Shown: positions 9,987 to 19,117 of the stretch, one piece after another | How positions within the stretch are numbered: position 1 is the stretch's first letter | Layout: every line of letters begins with the position of its first letter | Assembly: GCF_013394305.1 (NCBI RefSeq) | Contig: NZ_AP019810.1 | Location: 2,556,001-2,620,000, forward strand | Origin: Enterococcus mundtii | GTDB lineage: Bacteria; Bacillota; Bacilli; Lactobacillales; Enterococcaceae | DNA length: 64,000 nt | Direction: 5' to 3' | Translations under genes and position numbers: made by a program | The notes under the pieces: generated by a model | Database searches by the model: none | Told to the model about the DNA's origin: nothing | The model's input: the letters and a program-made list of their open reading frames with translations, nothing else

Positions 9987-10793
9987 ATGTTGAAAGATTT
10001 GTTTTTATTTATGAAGGATATCTATCAAAATCGAAAGCTATTACTTCAATTCTCGTTAAACGATTTTAAATCGCGTTTTGCGGGTTCATTTTTAGGGATT
10101 TTATGGGCGTTCATCAATCCCGTGTTTACGGTTCTCATTTACTGGTTAGTCTTTGGCTTCGGCTTGAAAGCGGCAATGACTGACGGGAAGTATCCGTTTA
10201 TCGTCTATCTGATCACAGGGATGGTCCCATGGTTCTTTTTCTCAGATGCGTTTACCTCTACAACACTTGTTTTCCGAGAATACACCTATTTAGTGAAAAA
10301 AGTGGTATTCAATATCCGTATCTTACCAACAACTAAAATCCTTTCAAACTTGTACTCACATATGTTCTTTATTTTGATTGGTTTAGTCGTAACAATGGGA
10401 CATGGTATTTTTCCAACGGTCATGTCTTTACAATTGATTTATTATCTATTTTGTATGGTTGCTTTTTTGACCGGATTGACGTGGTTGACCGCATCGATTC
10501 AACCTTTTATACCAGATATCATGCAATTTATCACAATTTTGCTACAGCTGATTATGTGGACATTGCCGATTCTTTGGAGTCCTAGTCAATTTAATCCAGC
10601 AATCATAAAGATTCTAAAATTAAACCCACTGTATTATGTTGTTCAAGGTTACCGTGAATCATTTTTAAGTCAAGCTTGGTTCTGGGAACATGGTACTTAT
10701 ACAATCTATTTTTGGGTAGTTACATTAATCATGTTCGTAATCGGTTCCTTAGTGTTCCGTAGATTGAAACCACATTTTTCAGATGTGCTGTAA
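9987..10793 (+). CDS. epaL: ABC-2 type polysaccharide export permease (Wzm-like)
   Basis: Membrane component of an ABC exporter that moves lipid-linked polysaccharide, here the Epa rhamnan, across the cytoplasmic membrane. It is 268 residues with about six helices in the ABC2_membrane arrangement. The segment FKSRFAGSFLGILWAFINP near residues 27-45 is the typical amphipathic start of Wzm/TagG permeases. ATG 9987 is chosen because CTTGGAGGA lies just before it; the upstream TTG at 9963 overlaps the ribosome site. It pairs with the ATPase gene 11 bases downstream. Confidence 0.9.
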   Translation: MLKDLFLFMKDIYQNRKLLLQFSLNDFKSRFAGSFLGILWAFINPVFTVLIYWLVFGFGLKAAMTDGKYPFIVYLITGMVPWFFFSDAFTSTTLVFREYTYLVKKVVFNIRILPTTKILSNLYSHMFFILIGLVVTMGHGIFPTVMSLQLIYYLFCMVAFLTGLTWLTASIQPFIPDIMQFITILLQLIMWTLPILWSPSQFNPAIIKILKLNPLYYVVQGYRESFLSQAWFWEHGTYTIYFWVVTLIMFVIGSLVFRRLKPHFSDVL

Positions 10794-10804
10794 GGAGTAT
10801 AGTT

Positions 10805-12025
10805 ATGACAGAATACGCAATTAAATTAAACAACATCACTAAATCATACAATATGTATGCGAAACCGACGGATCGTTTTAGAGAAGCTTTGAATCCTTTC
10901 AAGAAATCGTACCATGATGTGTTCTATGCATTGAAAAATATTGATGTAGAGATTAAAAAAGGTGAAATGATTGGTTTTGTCGGTGAAAATGGTTCTGGTA
11001 AATCAACGATGCTCAAAATCATTACAGGCGTTTTGACTCCAACAAGTGGAACCATGGAGATCGAAGGAAAGATTTCTGCCTTACTTGAATTGGGTTCAGG
11101 TTTTAATCCAGAATATTCTGGGTATGAAAATATTTATTTAAATGGAATGGTTCTTGGCTTTTCACGTGAAGAAGTCGATGCGATGGTGGATGACATCATT
11201 GATTTCGCAGATATCGGAGACCACGTTTATCAACCAGTTAAAACTTACTCAAGTGGGATGTTCGTACGCTTAGCTTTTGCGGTAGCGATCAATGTCAATC
11301 CAGATATTCTGATTGTTGATGAGGCACTCGCAGTAGGTGACTTGGAGTTCCAATTGAAATGTATGGAAAAATTTACGGAAATCAAAAATTCTGGGAAGAC
11401 GATTTTATTTGTTTCCCATGATATCAGCTCGATCCGTCGTTTCTGCGACCGTTCTTACTGGCTAAAAAATGGTGAAGTTGTAGAATTTGGTGATACGATG
11501 GATGTGACAACCAATTACGAAAACTTCTTAAAGAAAAAATCAGTAAAAACAGTAGATCGTAACAAAAATCAAGTGGAGCGCTTTGCTGCCCCAGATATCG
11601 TCGATGTGTTAAGTGCTGAGTTACTAGATGAAAACAAGCAACCAATCGATATGTTAGAACAAGGGGAAGATCTTTATGTCAAGGTTACTTATGAAGTGAA
11701 AGATGATACCATCAAAAAACCTGTATTAGGGATTGCCCTACGAACGGTCGATAATTTCTATGTCTGTGGCTTGAATACCTTACTGGACGATATCACGATT
11801 CCTTGGGAAAAAGGAAAAAACGTCTTTTATCTCAAGTATAAGAAGTTAGGCTTACTTGCTGGCGAATACTATTTCGATGTGGCGGTTTTTGAAGAAAATG
11901 CCACTGTTCCATTAGTTTATAAAACGAAGTATATGAACTTATTTGTGACGGGTTCTTATATTGGTGAAGGGATCGTGGTCTTGGATCACCAGTGGAAAGA
12001 AGGAGATCAAAACAATGAAGTATGA
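10805..12025 (+). CDS. epaM: Polysaccharide ABC exporter ATPase with Wzt-type C-terminal domain
   Basis: ATP-binding partner of the permease, 406 residues. Walker A is VGENGSGKST at residues 59-68, the signature region is KTYSSGM, and Walker B is ILIVDEALAVGD followed by the switch histidine in LFVSHD. After the nucleotide-binding domain, residues about 260-406 form an extra beta-rich domain like Wzt_C, which in other systems recognises a modified non-reducing end of the glycan. The next gene encodes a methyltransferase, which fits a chain-terminating methyl group being read by this domain; that is inference. The stop codon overlaps the next start by 11 bases, so translation is coupled. Confidence 0.92.
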   Translation: MTEYAIKLNNITKSYNMYAKPTDRFREALNPFKKSYHDVFYALKNIDVEIKKGEMIGFVGENGSGKSTMLKIITGVLTPTSGTMEIEGKISALLELGSGFNPEYSGYENIYLNGMVLGFSREEVDAMVDDIIDFADIGDHVYQPVKTYSSGMFVRLAFAVAINVNPDILIVDEALAVGDLEFQLKCMEKFTEIKNSGKTILFVSHDISSIRRFCDRSYWLKNGEVVEFGDTMDVTTNYENFLKKKSVKTVDRNKNQVERFAAPDIVDVLSAELLDENKQPIDMLEQGEDLYVKVTYEVKDDTIKKPVLGIALRTVDNFYVCGLNTLLDDITIPWEKGKNVFYLKYKKLGLLAGEYYFDVAVFEENATVPLVYKTKYMNLFVTGSYIGEGIVVLDHQWKEGDQNNEV

Positions 12026-13601
12026 TTTCGAAATGGATTTAGATGAACAAAGTAGCGTAGGTAAGATTGTCGGACAAATTAAACCAGGAAGTAAAGTCTT
12101 GGAATTTGGTCCAGGCAATGGACGCATGACGAAACATTTGATCGGTGCAAAAAACTGTGAAGTAAGCATCGTTGAACTGGACAAAGAACTATTTGATTAC
12201 GTCAATGAAATTGCACAAGATGGTTTTTATGGCGATATTGAAAGTTTTGAATGGGCAAAATATTATGCTGGTCAAACGTTTGATTATATATTATTTGCAG
12301 ATGTCTTGGAACATTTAGTGGATCCTTTGAAGACATTAAAAAAAGTCAGAGAGTTTCTAAATGAAGAAGGCGAGATTTTGATTACTTTTCCTAATCTCGT
12401 GCATAACTCTGTATTGATCCACCTCTTTAATAACGAATTGCCGTGGGCTTCGTTTGGGCTACTAGATGAAACACATAATTCATTTTATACCCACGAAGGC
12501 TTTCAAAAAGTATTTGCAAACGCTGATCTGCACATCAACATTGAAGATTATTTATATCTAGCAGTAGGGGATACTGAATTGAAGTCGGCATATACTGACT
12601 TACCAGAAGCAGTTCGTTATGATTTCAAAATGCGCCCATTTGGCGAAGTGTATCAATACTTCTTTTCATTGAAAAAACACCCAAATGTGGAAGCTAAAAT
12701 CAATTCACCGCAAAATTCAAATTATGTCAAAATGATGGAAATCATCAAAAAGAGTACGCAAGAAGAAACATTACAGATCCCGTTCAATAATTATACGGGA
12801 GAAAACCAAGTATTGACTTTTCCACTGACAGAAGAACCGGTAAGTTTTATTTTTCAATTTGAAAAGCAACCAAGTTATCTTGAGTTCAGTGTTGAAGTAG
12901 ACGGAGTAAAGCTTGATTTTATCGCATCGAATGCGGTCATCAAAACAGCGACAGACTGTTATATCTTTGATGGATCAGAAGCACCAAGACTAGAATTGAC
13001 CGATATAAGTGGAGAAACGATCAAAATCTCTTGCCATTATCGATTCATTGGTGAATTACCAGCAACGATGACTGAAGTCCTTAGAGAAATCAAACCTATG
13101 GCTGCTGTTCAAAAAGAACTATCTGCTGAAAACGAGAGATTAACAAAAGAAAACCAGCACTTGCAAATAGAGAATAAAGAGCTGACGAAAGTCTTGAAGA
13201 CTACGGCTGATCGATATTTTGACTTGTTGCAGCCTAACAATTGGGCAATAAAGCCAAAAGGACGATTAGGGAGACCAAAAGAAACGGCAAAAAAAATCCA
13301 AGCCAAAGATCTTTCTCTTTGTATCGACGAAAAAAATTGGGATCCAGAAACAAAATTACTCAAAATCATTGGATGGGGAATTTCAAATGCGGAACGTAAA
13401 CCTTTATCTTATAAGTTGTCTGTAGATCAATCACCATTCTTCGAGGTTCAGCAGATTGAGCGAGCCGAAGTGAATGAAGCCGAAAAACTTCCTCCCCACA
13501 CAAAAGCTGGTTTTGAGATACAGATAGCGTGTGAACAAGAAAAATCATTTTTGATTGAATTGATTGCAGAAAATGGGCAGTCTTGGCTAGTTGAAATATA
13601 A
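12015..13601 (+). CDS. SAM-dependent methyltransferase with coiled coil and C-terminal beta module
   Basis: A 528-residue multidomain protein. Residues about 25-170 form a class I methyltransferase domain with the SAM-binding motif LEFGPGNG (residues 29-36), the acidic turn IVELDKE and FADVLEH. A middle region of unknown fold is followed by a strongly charged coiled coil at about 362-395. The last ~95 residues form a beta-rich module with IIGWGISNAERK and AGFEIQI that resembles the N terminus of the next protein. It sits where other enterococci have epaN. ATG 12015 follows AAGGAG and overlaps epaM. It may cap or modify the glycan terminus read by the Wzt-type domain, with the coiled coil acting as a chain-length ruler as in WbdD-type systems; this role is inferred. 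Confidence 0.75.
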   Translation: MKYDFEMDLDEQSSVGKIVGQIKPGSKVLEFGPGNGRMTKHLIGAKNCEVSIVELDKELFDYVNEIAQDGFYGDIESFEWAKYYAGQTFDYILFADVLEHLVDPLKTLKKVREFLNEEGEILITFPNLVHNSVLIHLFNNELPWASFGLLDETHNSFYTHEGFQKVFANADLHINIEDYLYLAVGDTELKSAYTDLPEAVRYDFKMRPFGEVYQYFFSLKKHPNVEAKINSPQNSNYVKMMEIIKKSTQEETLQIPFNNYTGENQVLTFPLTEEPVSFIFQFEKQPSYLEFSVEVDGVKLDFIASNAVIKTATDCYIFDGSEAPRLELTDISGETIKISCHYRFIGELPATMTEVLREIKPMAAVQKELSAENERLTKENQHLQIENKELTKVLKTTADRYFDLLQPNNWAIKPKGRLGRPKETAKKIQAKDLSLCIDEKNWDPETKLLKIIGWGISNAERKPLSYKLSVDQSPFFEVQQIERAEVNEAEKLPPHTKAGFEIQIACEQEKSFLIELIAENGQSWLVEI

Positions 13602-13632
13602 ATAACTTATTAGGTAAAGGAGTACCAAACCA

Positions 13633-15771
13633 GTGCAAAAAAAAGAAATTGCTGTATTTATCGATAAAATCACTCGTGAGCGGGCGACCGGCGATTTATT
13701 GATCGTTGGTTGGGCAATCGATGAAGTAACGAAAGAAATACCGACGATCCAAGTTGAAAAAGAAAATATTATAGCAAAAAATACACCAGTCGTGCGTTTA
13801 GATATCAATCATCTTTATGATTTGGATGTAAAAACGCAAAGTGGTTTTAATCTTCGATTATCTGGAAAGATGAAGGGAAAAGCAATTTTAGATTTTCAAA
13901 CGAAAGATCATCAAAATGGGATAGCCGTCAAATTGAATGGACGCTATCCTTATGATGATGGCATCGAGTCGAGTTTGGAAAAGAAAAAACGATTGTTAAA
14001 AAAAGGCTTGAACTATGCTCGAACGCATGGCCTAAAAAAGGCTGTACGTCGTGTGAAAATGGAATTGAAACCAGGTTCGATCGACTATGCACAATGGATC
14101 GCTAAGCATGAACAAATCGACGTTGCAGCACAAAAAACAAAAGCGCAAGCCTTTGCCTATCGTCCGTTGATTTCTGTCGTGATGCCAGTTTATAACGTAG
14201 AAATCAAATGGCTAGAAAAATGTATCGATTCTGTGATTGCTCAAACATATGACCATTGGGAATTATGTATCAGTGATGATGCCTCTACCGATCCTAAAAT
14301 CCATAAATGTTTAGAACGTTATCAGCAAAAAGACTCACGGATCAAAGTTGTCTTTCGTGAGGAAAACGGACATATCAGTTTAGCCACGAACTCTGCACTT
14401 GAGATCGCTGAAGGGGAATTCATGGCATTACTTGATAATGACGACGAACTTCCTGTCAATGCATTGTTTGAAGTAGTCAATGTCTTGAATGATCGGCCAG
14501 AACTTGATTTGATTTATAGTGATGAAGATAAGATCGATGCTGATGGCAATCGCTTCGATCCTCATTTTAAAGCAGACTGGTCACCCAATACTTTGATGGG
14601 AAATAACTATATTTCTCATTTAGGCGTCTATCGATTAAGTATCGTCAAAGAACTAGGTGGGTTCCGAAAAGGCTATGAAGGTTCACAAGATTATGACCTA
14701 GTTCTTCGTTTTACAGAAAAGATCCCCGCAGATCATATTTATCATATCGATCGTGTCCTTTACCATTGGCGTACGATTCCAGGATCAACAGCTAGTAGTG
14801 GAGAAGCTAAAAGTTATATTTACGATTCTGGTGTGAAAGCTTTGACGGATGCATTAGCTCGCAGGAATATCAAAGGCCAAGTGCGTCCAGGAAGAATCTC
14901 AGGGTTTTATGAGATCAATTATGATGTCTTACAAGAGGATCTAGTCAGCGTCATCATCCCAACCAAAAATGGGTATGACGATTTGAAAATGTGTATTGAT
15001 TCGATCATCGAAAAAACGACTTATCCTAACTACGAGATCATTGTAGCTGATAATGGTAGTACTGATCCGAAGATGCAAAATCTTTTCGACTCATATAAGG
15101 AACAACTAAAAGAACGCTTTATTGTCGAATTGATCGATATCCCATTCAACTATTCTCGTATCAATAACCTTGCGGCTGAAAAAGCTAGTGGAAAGTATTA
15201 TTTATTCTTGAACAATGATACGGAAGTGATCGCTCCTAATTGGATGACAACGATGGTCTCATATGCTCAGTTTGATTCAATTGGCTGTGTGGGTGCAAAA
15301 CTTTACTATCCAGATGATACGACGCAACATGCGGGTGTACTCGTTGGCATTGGTGGCGTCGCTGGTCACGCGTTGAATAATTATGACCGCACACATTGTG
15401 GCTATTTCGGACGATTAGTGATCGACGTCGATTATTTAGCAGTGACCGCCGCTTGTATGATGGTCAAAGCGGATGATTTCAAAGCGGTGGATGGCTTCGA
15501 TGAGACATTACAAGTTGCCTTCAATGATGTAGACTTATGTCTTAAAGTCTATGAACTGGGCAGAAACAATGTGTATGCTCATCAGGTTGAACTATATCAC
15601 TTTGAGTCAAAATCTCGCGGGTACGAAGATACGCCAGAAAAGCAGAAACGCTTTGCGGGTGAAATCAAAAAAATGCAAGATAAATGGCCCAAATATATCG
15701 CACATGATCCTTTCTATAATGACAATTTGACCAAACAAGGAATTGGCGATTTTTCATTACGGCCAGATTAA
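13633..15771 (+). CDS. epaO: Two-domain GT2 glycosyltransferase (EpaO-type)
   Basis: A 712-residue cytoplasmic protein with an N-terminal beta-rich module (residues about 1-110) and two complete GT-A domains. The first starts near residue 175 with PLISVVMPVYNV and carries CISDDASTD and LLDNDDE. The second starts near 434 with SVIIPTKNG and carries VADNGSTD, FLNNDTEV and FNDVDLCLKVYELG. Double GT2 proteins of this kind build rhamnan or other repeating backbones by alternating two linkages. GTG 13633 is preceded by AAAGGAG. It lies 31 bases after the methyltransferase and is followed by a strong terminator, so epaL to epaO look like one operon. Confidence 0.85.
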   Translation: MQKKEIAVFIDKITRERATGDLLIVGWAIDEVTKEIPTIQVEKENIIAKNTPVVRLDINHLYDLDVKTQSGFNLRLSGKMKGKAILDFQTKDHQNGIAVKLNGRYPYDDGIESSLEKKKRLLKKGLNYARTHGLKKAVRRVKMELKPGSIDYAQWIAKHEQIDVAAQKTKAQAFAYRPLISVVMPVYNVEIKWLEKCIDSVIAQTYDHWELCISDDASTDPKIHKCLERYQQKDSRIKVVFREENGHISLATNSALEIAEGEFMALLDNDDELPVNALFEVVNVLNDRPELDLIYSDEDKIDADGNRFDPHFKADWSPNTLMGNNYISHLGVYRLSIVKELGGFRKGYEGSQDYDLVLRFTEKIPADHIYHIDRVLYHWRTIPGSTASSGEAKSYIYDSGVKALTDALARRNIKGQVRPGRISGFYEINYDVLQEDLVSVIIPTKNGYDDLKMCIDSIIEKTTYPNYEIIVADNGSTDPKMQNLFDSYKEQLKERFIVELIDIPFNYSRINNLAAEKASGKYYLFLNNDTEVIAPNWMTTMVSYAQFDSIGCVGAKLYYPDDTTQHAGVLVGIGGVAGHALNNYDRTHCGYFGRLVIDVDYLAVTAACMMVKADDFKAVDGFDETLQVAFNDVDLCLKVYELGRNNVYAHQVELYHFESKSRGYEDTPEKQKRFAGEIKKMQDKWPKYIAHDPFYNDNLTKQGIGDFSLRPD

Positions 15772-15781
15772 AGAGTAGTTG

Positions 15782-15837
15782 ATATACCTTAGGAAAGACT
15801 TGGAGAATATTCAAGTTTTACTTAAGGTATATTTTTG
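15782..15837 (+). terminator. Strong terminator after epaO
   Basis: ATATACCTTA (from 15782) pairs with TAAGGTATAT (to about 15832), with a second inner ACTTG/CAAGT hairpin and a T run following. It closes the exporter/transferase operon. Confidence 0.85.
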
Positions 15838-15983
15838 TATGCCCCATTTTTATAGCAGAATCAAGCACATAAATCTGTCGTGAAAAACTTTGAATTTAGG
15901 TTACAATTTGGTTATTCACTATGTTTTTAAAGTGTGCTATGGTAAGATGATAGAGGTATTATTTTGTGGTTAGGAGTGTATAC

Positions 15984-17375
15984 ATGAATAAAAATGGAGA
16001 ATGGAATGTTGCTCGTCGGATATTCATTATCATGCTGGATGTCTTAGTTTACAATGCAGCGATATATATAAGTTTTTTATTGAAATTTCAAGGAGAAATT
16101 CCCACACGGAATTTTGAGACCTTTCAACATTCTGCAGTGTTTATATCTATCATCTTTATCGTCTTGAATATTTTATTAGGGGCATACGTCTTCTATAATC
16201 GGATGATCAGTGACATTATATTTGTGACTGTAATAGGGCAAGTATTGATGTCTTTAGGTGTAATGGTGGTGACTTTCGCTGGTAGATGGTTTGCCTTTCC
16301 ACGGGCAGTTATTCTTTTATCTTTGGTAGTAGGAACAGTTTTACTGAGCTTATACCGCATCTTGGTCTACAAATTATATTTGAAAGTCAGTAGAGACAAG
16401 AAAGTAGTGATCGTTGGACTTGAAAAAGATGTTGCTCCAGCAATCCAAAATTTCCAATCTAAAAAAAATAATAAACATAAAGTTGAAGCGGTCGTTATCG
16501 ATAACTATTATGAAAACATCAAGAAGATGATCGATACAATCGATATCGTCTACTTGTCATCACATATTGAAGAAAATGAAAAAATCAAGATTTATCAATT
16601 AGTTACTAAGAAGGAAAAAAAATTATTTTTGAATACGACTTTTGAGAATTTAACAATGATCAATCCAAACATTATGAACTTTGAAGATGAAAGTATCATT
16701 GAAGCTTCTGGTTTCAAGATACAACCAGAAGATGAATTGTTCAAACGCTTATTCGACATTATCATTTCCTTTATCTTACTGATCCTTGCATCACCTTTCA
16801 TGTTGCTTACAGCAATACTAGTCAAAGTGACTTCACCAGGACCAGTGATCTATAAACAAGTCCGTATCACTAAAAATCAAAAAGAATTTTCAATCTATAA
16901 ATTCCGGTCAATGACAGCGACAGCGGAAGCAAAATCAGGACCTGTCTTAGCGAAAAGTAATGATGCTCGAGTAACACCAGTCGGTAAATTTATCCGTGCT
17001 GTACGTTTTGATGAATTGCCACAGATTTTTAATGTGTTAAAAGGCGATATGTCGATCGTCGGTCCACGCCCAGAAAGACCTTTCTTTGTGGATCAATTCA
17101 ATGCAGAAAATCCTTATTATTATTTGAGACATAATGTCCGTGCAGGCATCACCGGCTATGCTCAAGTATATGGGAAATATGTTTCTGACTATAACAGCAA
17201 GTTACGCTTTGATTTGTTGTATATCAAAAAATATTCGTTAATGATGGATCTAAAGATCTTATTGCAAACGATCAAGATCCTTTTTGATAAAATGTCTTCC
17301 CAAGGGTTAGAAGAGGATGAAAATGCTAGTTCATTAGAAGCAATAGCATTTCCTAAAGATAGAATTTACAATTAA
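15984..17375 (+). CDS. epaR: Undecaprenyl-phosphate sugar phosphotransferase (EpaR-type)
   Basis: Polyprenol-phosphate hexose-1-phosphate transferase that starts lipid-linked glycan assembly; 463 residues. Four N-terminal membrane helices (about 10-125) precede a degenerate Rossmann-like cytoplasmic region, a fifth helix near 255-275 and the catalytic Bac_transf domain. That domain carries KRLFDIIISF, SPGPVIYKQ, YKFRSM, VRFDELPQIFNVLKGDMS and the VGPRPERP signature. ATG 15984 follows TAGGAGTG at good spacing; an in-frame GTG at 15966 is upstream of that site. A TGG-extended TAAGAT at 15943-15948 is a plausible -10. It begins the transcript that appears to continue into the accessory cluster. 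Confidence 0.92.
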   Translation: MNKNGEWNVARRIFIIMLDVLVYNAAIYISFLLKFQGEIPTRNFETFQHSAVFISIIFIVLNILLGAYVFYNRMISDIIFVTVIGQVLMSLGVMVVTFAGRWFAFPRAVILLSLVVGTVLLSLYRILVYKLYLKVSRDKKVVIVGLEKDVAPAIQNFQSKKNNKHKVEAVVIDNYYENIKKMIDTIDIVYLSSHIEENEKIKIYQLVTKKEKKLFLNTTFENLTMINPNIMNFEDESIIEASGFKIQPEDELFKRLFDIIISFILLILASPFMLLTAILVKVTSPGPVIYKQVRITKNQKEFSIYKFRSMTATAEAKSGPVLAKSNDARVTPVGKFIRAVRFDELPQIFNVLKGDMSIVGPRPERPFFVDQFNAENPYYYLRHNVRAGITGYAQVYGKYVSDYNSKLRFDLLYIKKYSLMMDLKILLQTIKILFDKMSSQGLEEDENASSLEAIAFPKDRIYN

Positions 17376-17404
17376 ACTAAAAGTAGAAAAATAGGAGAAA
17401 ACTG

Positions 17405-18229
17405 TTGAATAATAAAGATATAAGTGTTCTGCTTTCTTTGTACGATAAAGAAAAACCTGATTATTTAAAAGAAGCATTGAGTAGTATTTTTAATCAGACT
17501 CTCTTTCCTGATGAAATTGTTTTAGTATATGATGGACCTATAAATAGCGAGTTAGAAGCGATTGTTTCTGAATTCCAAAAAAATTATCCTGATACGATTA
17601 CAATAATCAAACTACAGGAAAATCAAGGATTAGGAATTGCACTGGCTGAAGGTCTAAAACATGTGAGAAATAACATAGTGGCAAGAATGGATACAGATGA
17701 TGTAATGGTACCTGATCGCTTAGAAAAGCAGTTTGCTGTATTGGAAAAATATCCAGATGTTGCAATAGTAGGGAGTAATATTAACGAATTTGTTGGGAAT
17801 CTTGATAACATAATTGGCAAAAGAATCGTACCAGAAAAAAATGACGAAATACGTAATTTTTCAAGAAAAAGAAATCCATTTAATCATATGACAGTTATGT
17901 ATAATAAAGAAGCTGTATTAAGTGTAGGAAATTATCAGTCTTTGATTGGATTTGAAGATTACTACTTGTGGGTTAGATTACTGAAGGCTGGATATAAAGG
18001 TTATAATATCCAAGAACCATTGGTATATGCTAGAGCGGGGAAAGATATGTATGCAAGACGTGGTGGTTTGAAATATTTAGTTCCAGGACTGACAGGCAGA
18101 TTTTATATTTGGAAAGATGGACTCGGAACGATGAAAGACTTTTTGTTTGTTTCAAGTGTGCATATATTTGTAAGCTTGTTACCAAATAGTTTAAGAGGAA
18201 AATTCTATCAAAGCAAATTGAGAAAATAA
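17405..18229 (+). CDS. GT2 glycosyltransferase (AmsE-like)
   Basis: A 274-residue family 2 glycosyltransferase, first gene of the accessory decoration cluster. The N terminus ISVLLSLYDKEKPDYL, then LVYDGP, NQGLGIAL and the metal motif RMDTDD, match the AmsE/WcaA-like branch. The segment FEDYYLWVRLLKAG is the usual acceptor-side motif. It starts at TTG 17405 after AGGAGAAA. It lies 29 bases after epaR and is followed four bases later by the ribosome site of the licD gene, so the genes are co-transcribed. Its DNA is visibly more AT-rich than the epa backbone genes, consistent with an exchangeable cassette. Donor sugar unknown. Confidence 0.82.
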   Translation: MNNKDISVLLSLYDKEKPDYLKEALSSIFNQTLFPDEIVLVYDGPINSELEAIVSEFQKNYPDTITIIKLQENQGLGIALAEGLKHVRNNIVARMDTDDVMVPDRLEKQFAVLEKYPDVAIVGSNINEFVGNLDNIIGKRIVPEKNDEIRNFSRKRNPFNHMTVMYNKEAVLSVGNYQSLIGFEDYYLWVRLLKAGYKGYNIQEPLVYARAGKDMYARRGGLKYLVPGLTGRFYIWKDGLGTMKDFLFVSSVHIFVSLLPNSLRGKFYQSKLRK

Positions 18230-18241
18230 GGAGTGTTTTCT

Positions 18242-19117
18242 TTGTATAATAAAGATCCAAAAATGAAGAAATTACAACAAATTACATTGAAAATGGCTCA
18301 AGAAATTGTTGATTTTTGTAAAGAAAATCAACTTATTTGTTATTTCTGTGGTGGTGGTGCAATAGGTGCTGTCAGGGAAAAAGGATTCATTCCTTGGGAT
18401 GACGATTTGGATTTCTTTATGCCAAGAGATGATTATGAAAAATTTTATGAGCTTTGGTACCATTCAGAAAAGCAAATAAACTATCCTATACAAAAGGCTT
18501 CAAGAAACTATAATGACCACAATTCTTTTACTACGATAAGAGACAAAAACACCACCTTTATCAAGACTTATCAAAAAGACCTTGATATTGTTCATGGGAT
18601 AACTATTGATATATTTCCTTTGGATGTTGCTCCTGATTCAACGTTAAGTAGAAAAATACAAAAATCATGGGCTCTTGTTTATGCTCTGTTCTGTTCACAG
18701 GTTGTTCCGGAAAATCATGGAGGGATATTAGCACTAGGTAGTCGAACGTTATTGACTATTTTTAAATCAGCAAGAGTTCGTTATGCTATTTGGTCATTTG
18801 CTGAAAAGCAAATGACTAAATATAACAATAAACCTACTGATTATATTACTGAGCTGTGTGTAGGACCTAAATATATGGGGAATATTTATTTTGCAGAAGA
18901 TTTTAAGCAAGCCCAATTCTTAACTTTTGAAAATACTGAAATGCCTGTTCCAATAGGTTACGATAGATATTTAAGATCTGCATTCGGAGATTACATGAAG
19001 AGACCATCGAAAGAAAATCAATGTACCATTCATGATTCAGTTTATATAGATCCAGATAATAGTTATAAGCAGTATCGTGGCAAATACTATTTAGTTGAAG
19101 GAGAAAATAAATTATGA
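18242..19117 (+). CDS. LicD-family phosphotransferase (copy 1)
   Basis: A 291-residue LicD-family protein. The family transfers phosphocholine, phosphoribitol or related phospho-alcohols from CDP carriers to glycans. The core motif is GGGAIGAVREKGFIPWDDD followed by LDFFMPRDDYEKF, the acidic nucleotidyltransferase-like active site; IDIFPLDVAP is also typical. TTG 18242 is chosen because TAAGGAG (18227-18233) is eight bases upstream. Its ATGA overlap with the next gene, a CDP-alcohol-forming cytidylyltransferase homologue, strongly suggests that gene makes its substrate. The transferred group cannot be read from the sequence. Confidence 0.9.
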   Translation: MYNKDPKMKKLQQITLKMAQEIVDFCKENQLICYFCGGGAIGAVREKGFIPWDDDLDFFMPRDDYEKFYELWYHSEKQINYPIQKASRNYNDHNSFTTIRDKNTTFIKTYQKDLDIVHGITIDIFPLDVAPDSTLSRKIQKSWALVYALFCSQVVPENHGGILALGSRTLLTIFKSARVRYAIWSFAEKQMTKYNNKPTDYITELCVGPKYMGNIYFAEDFKQAQFLTFENTEMPVPIGYDRYLRSAFGDYMKRPSKENQCTIHDSVYIDPDNSYKQYRGKYYLVEGENKL

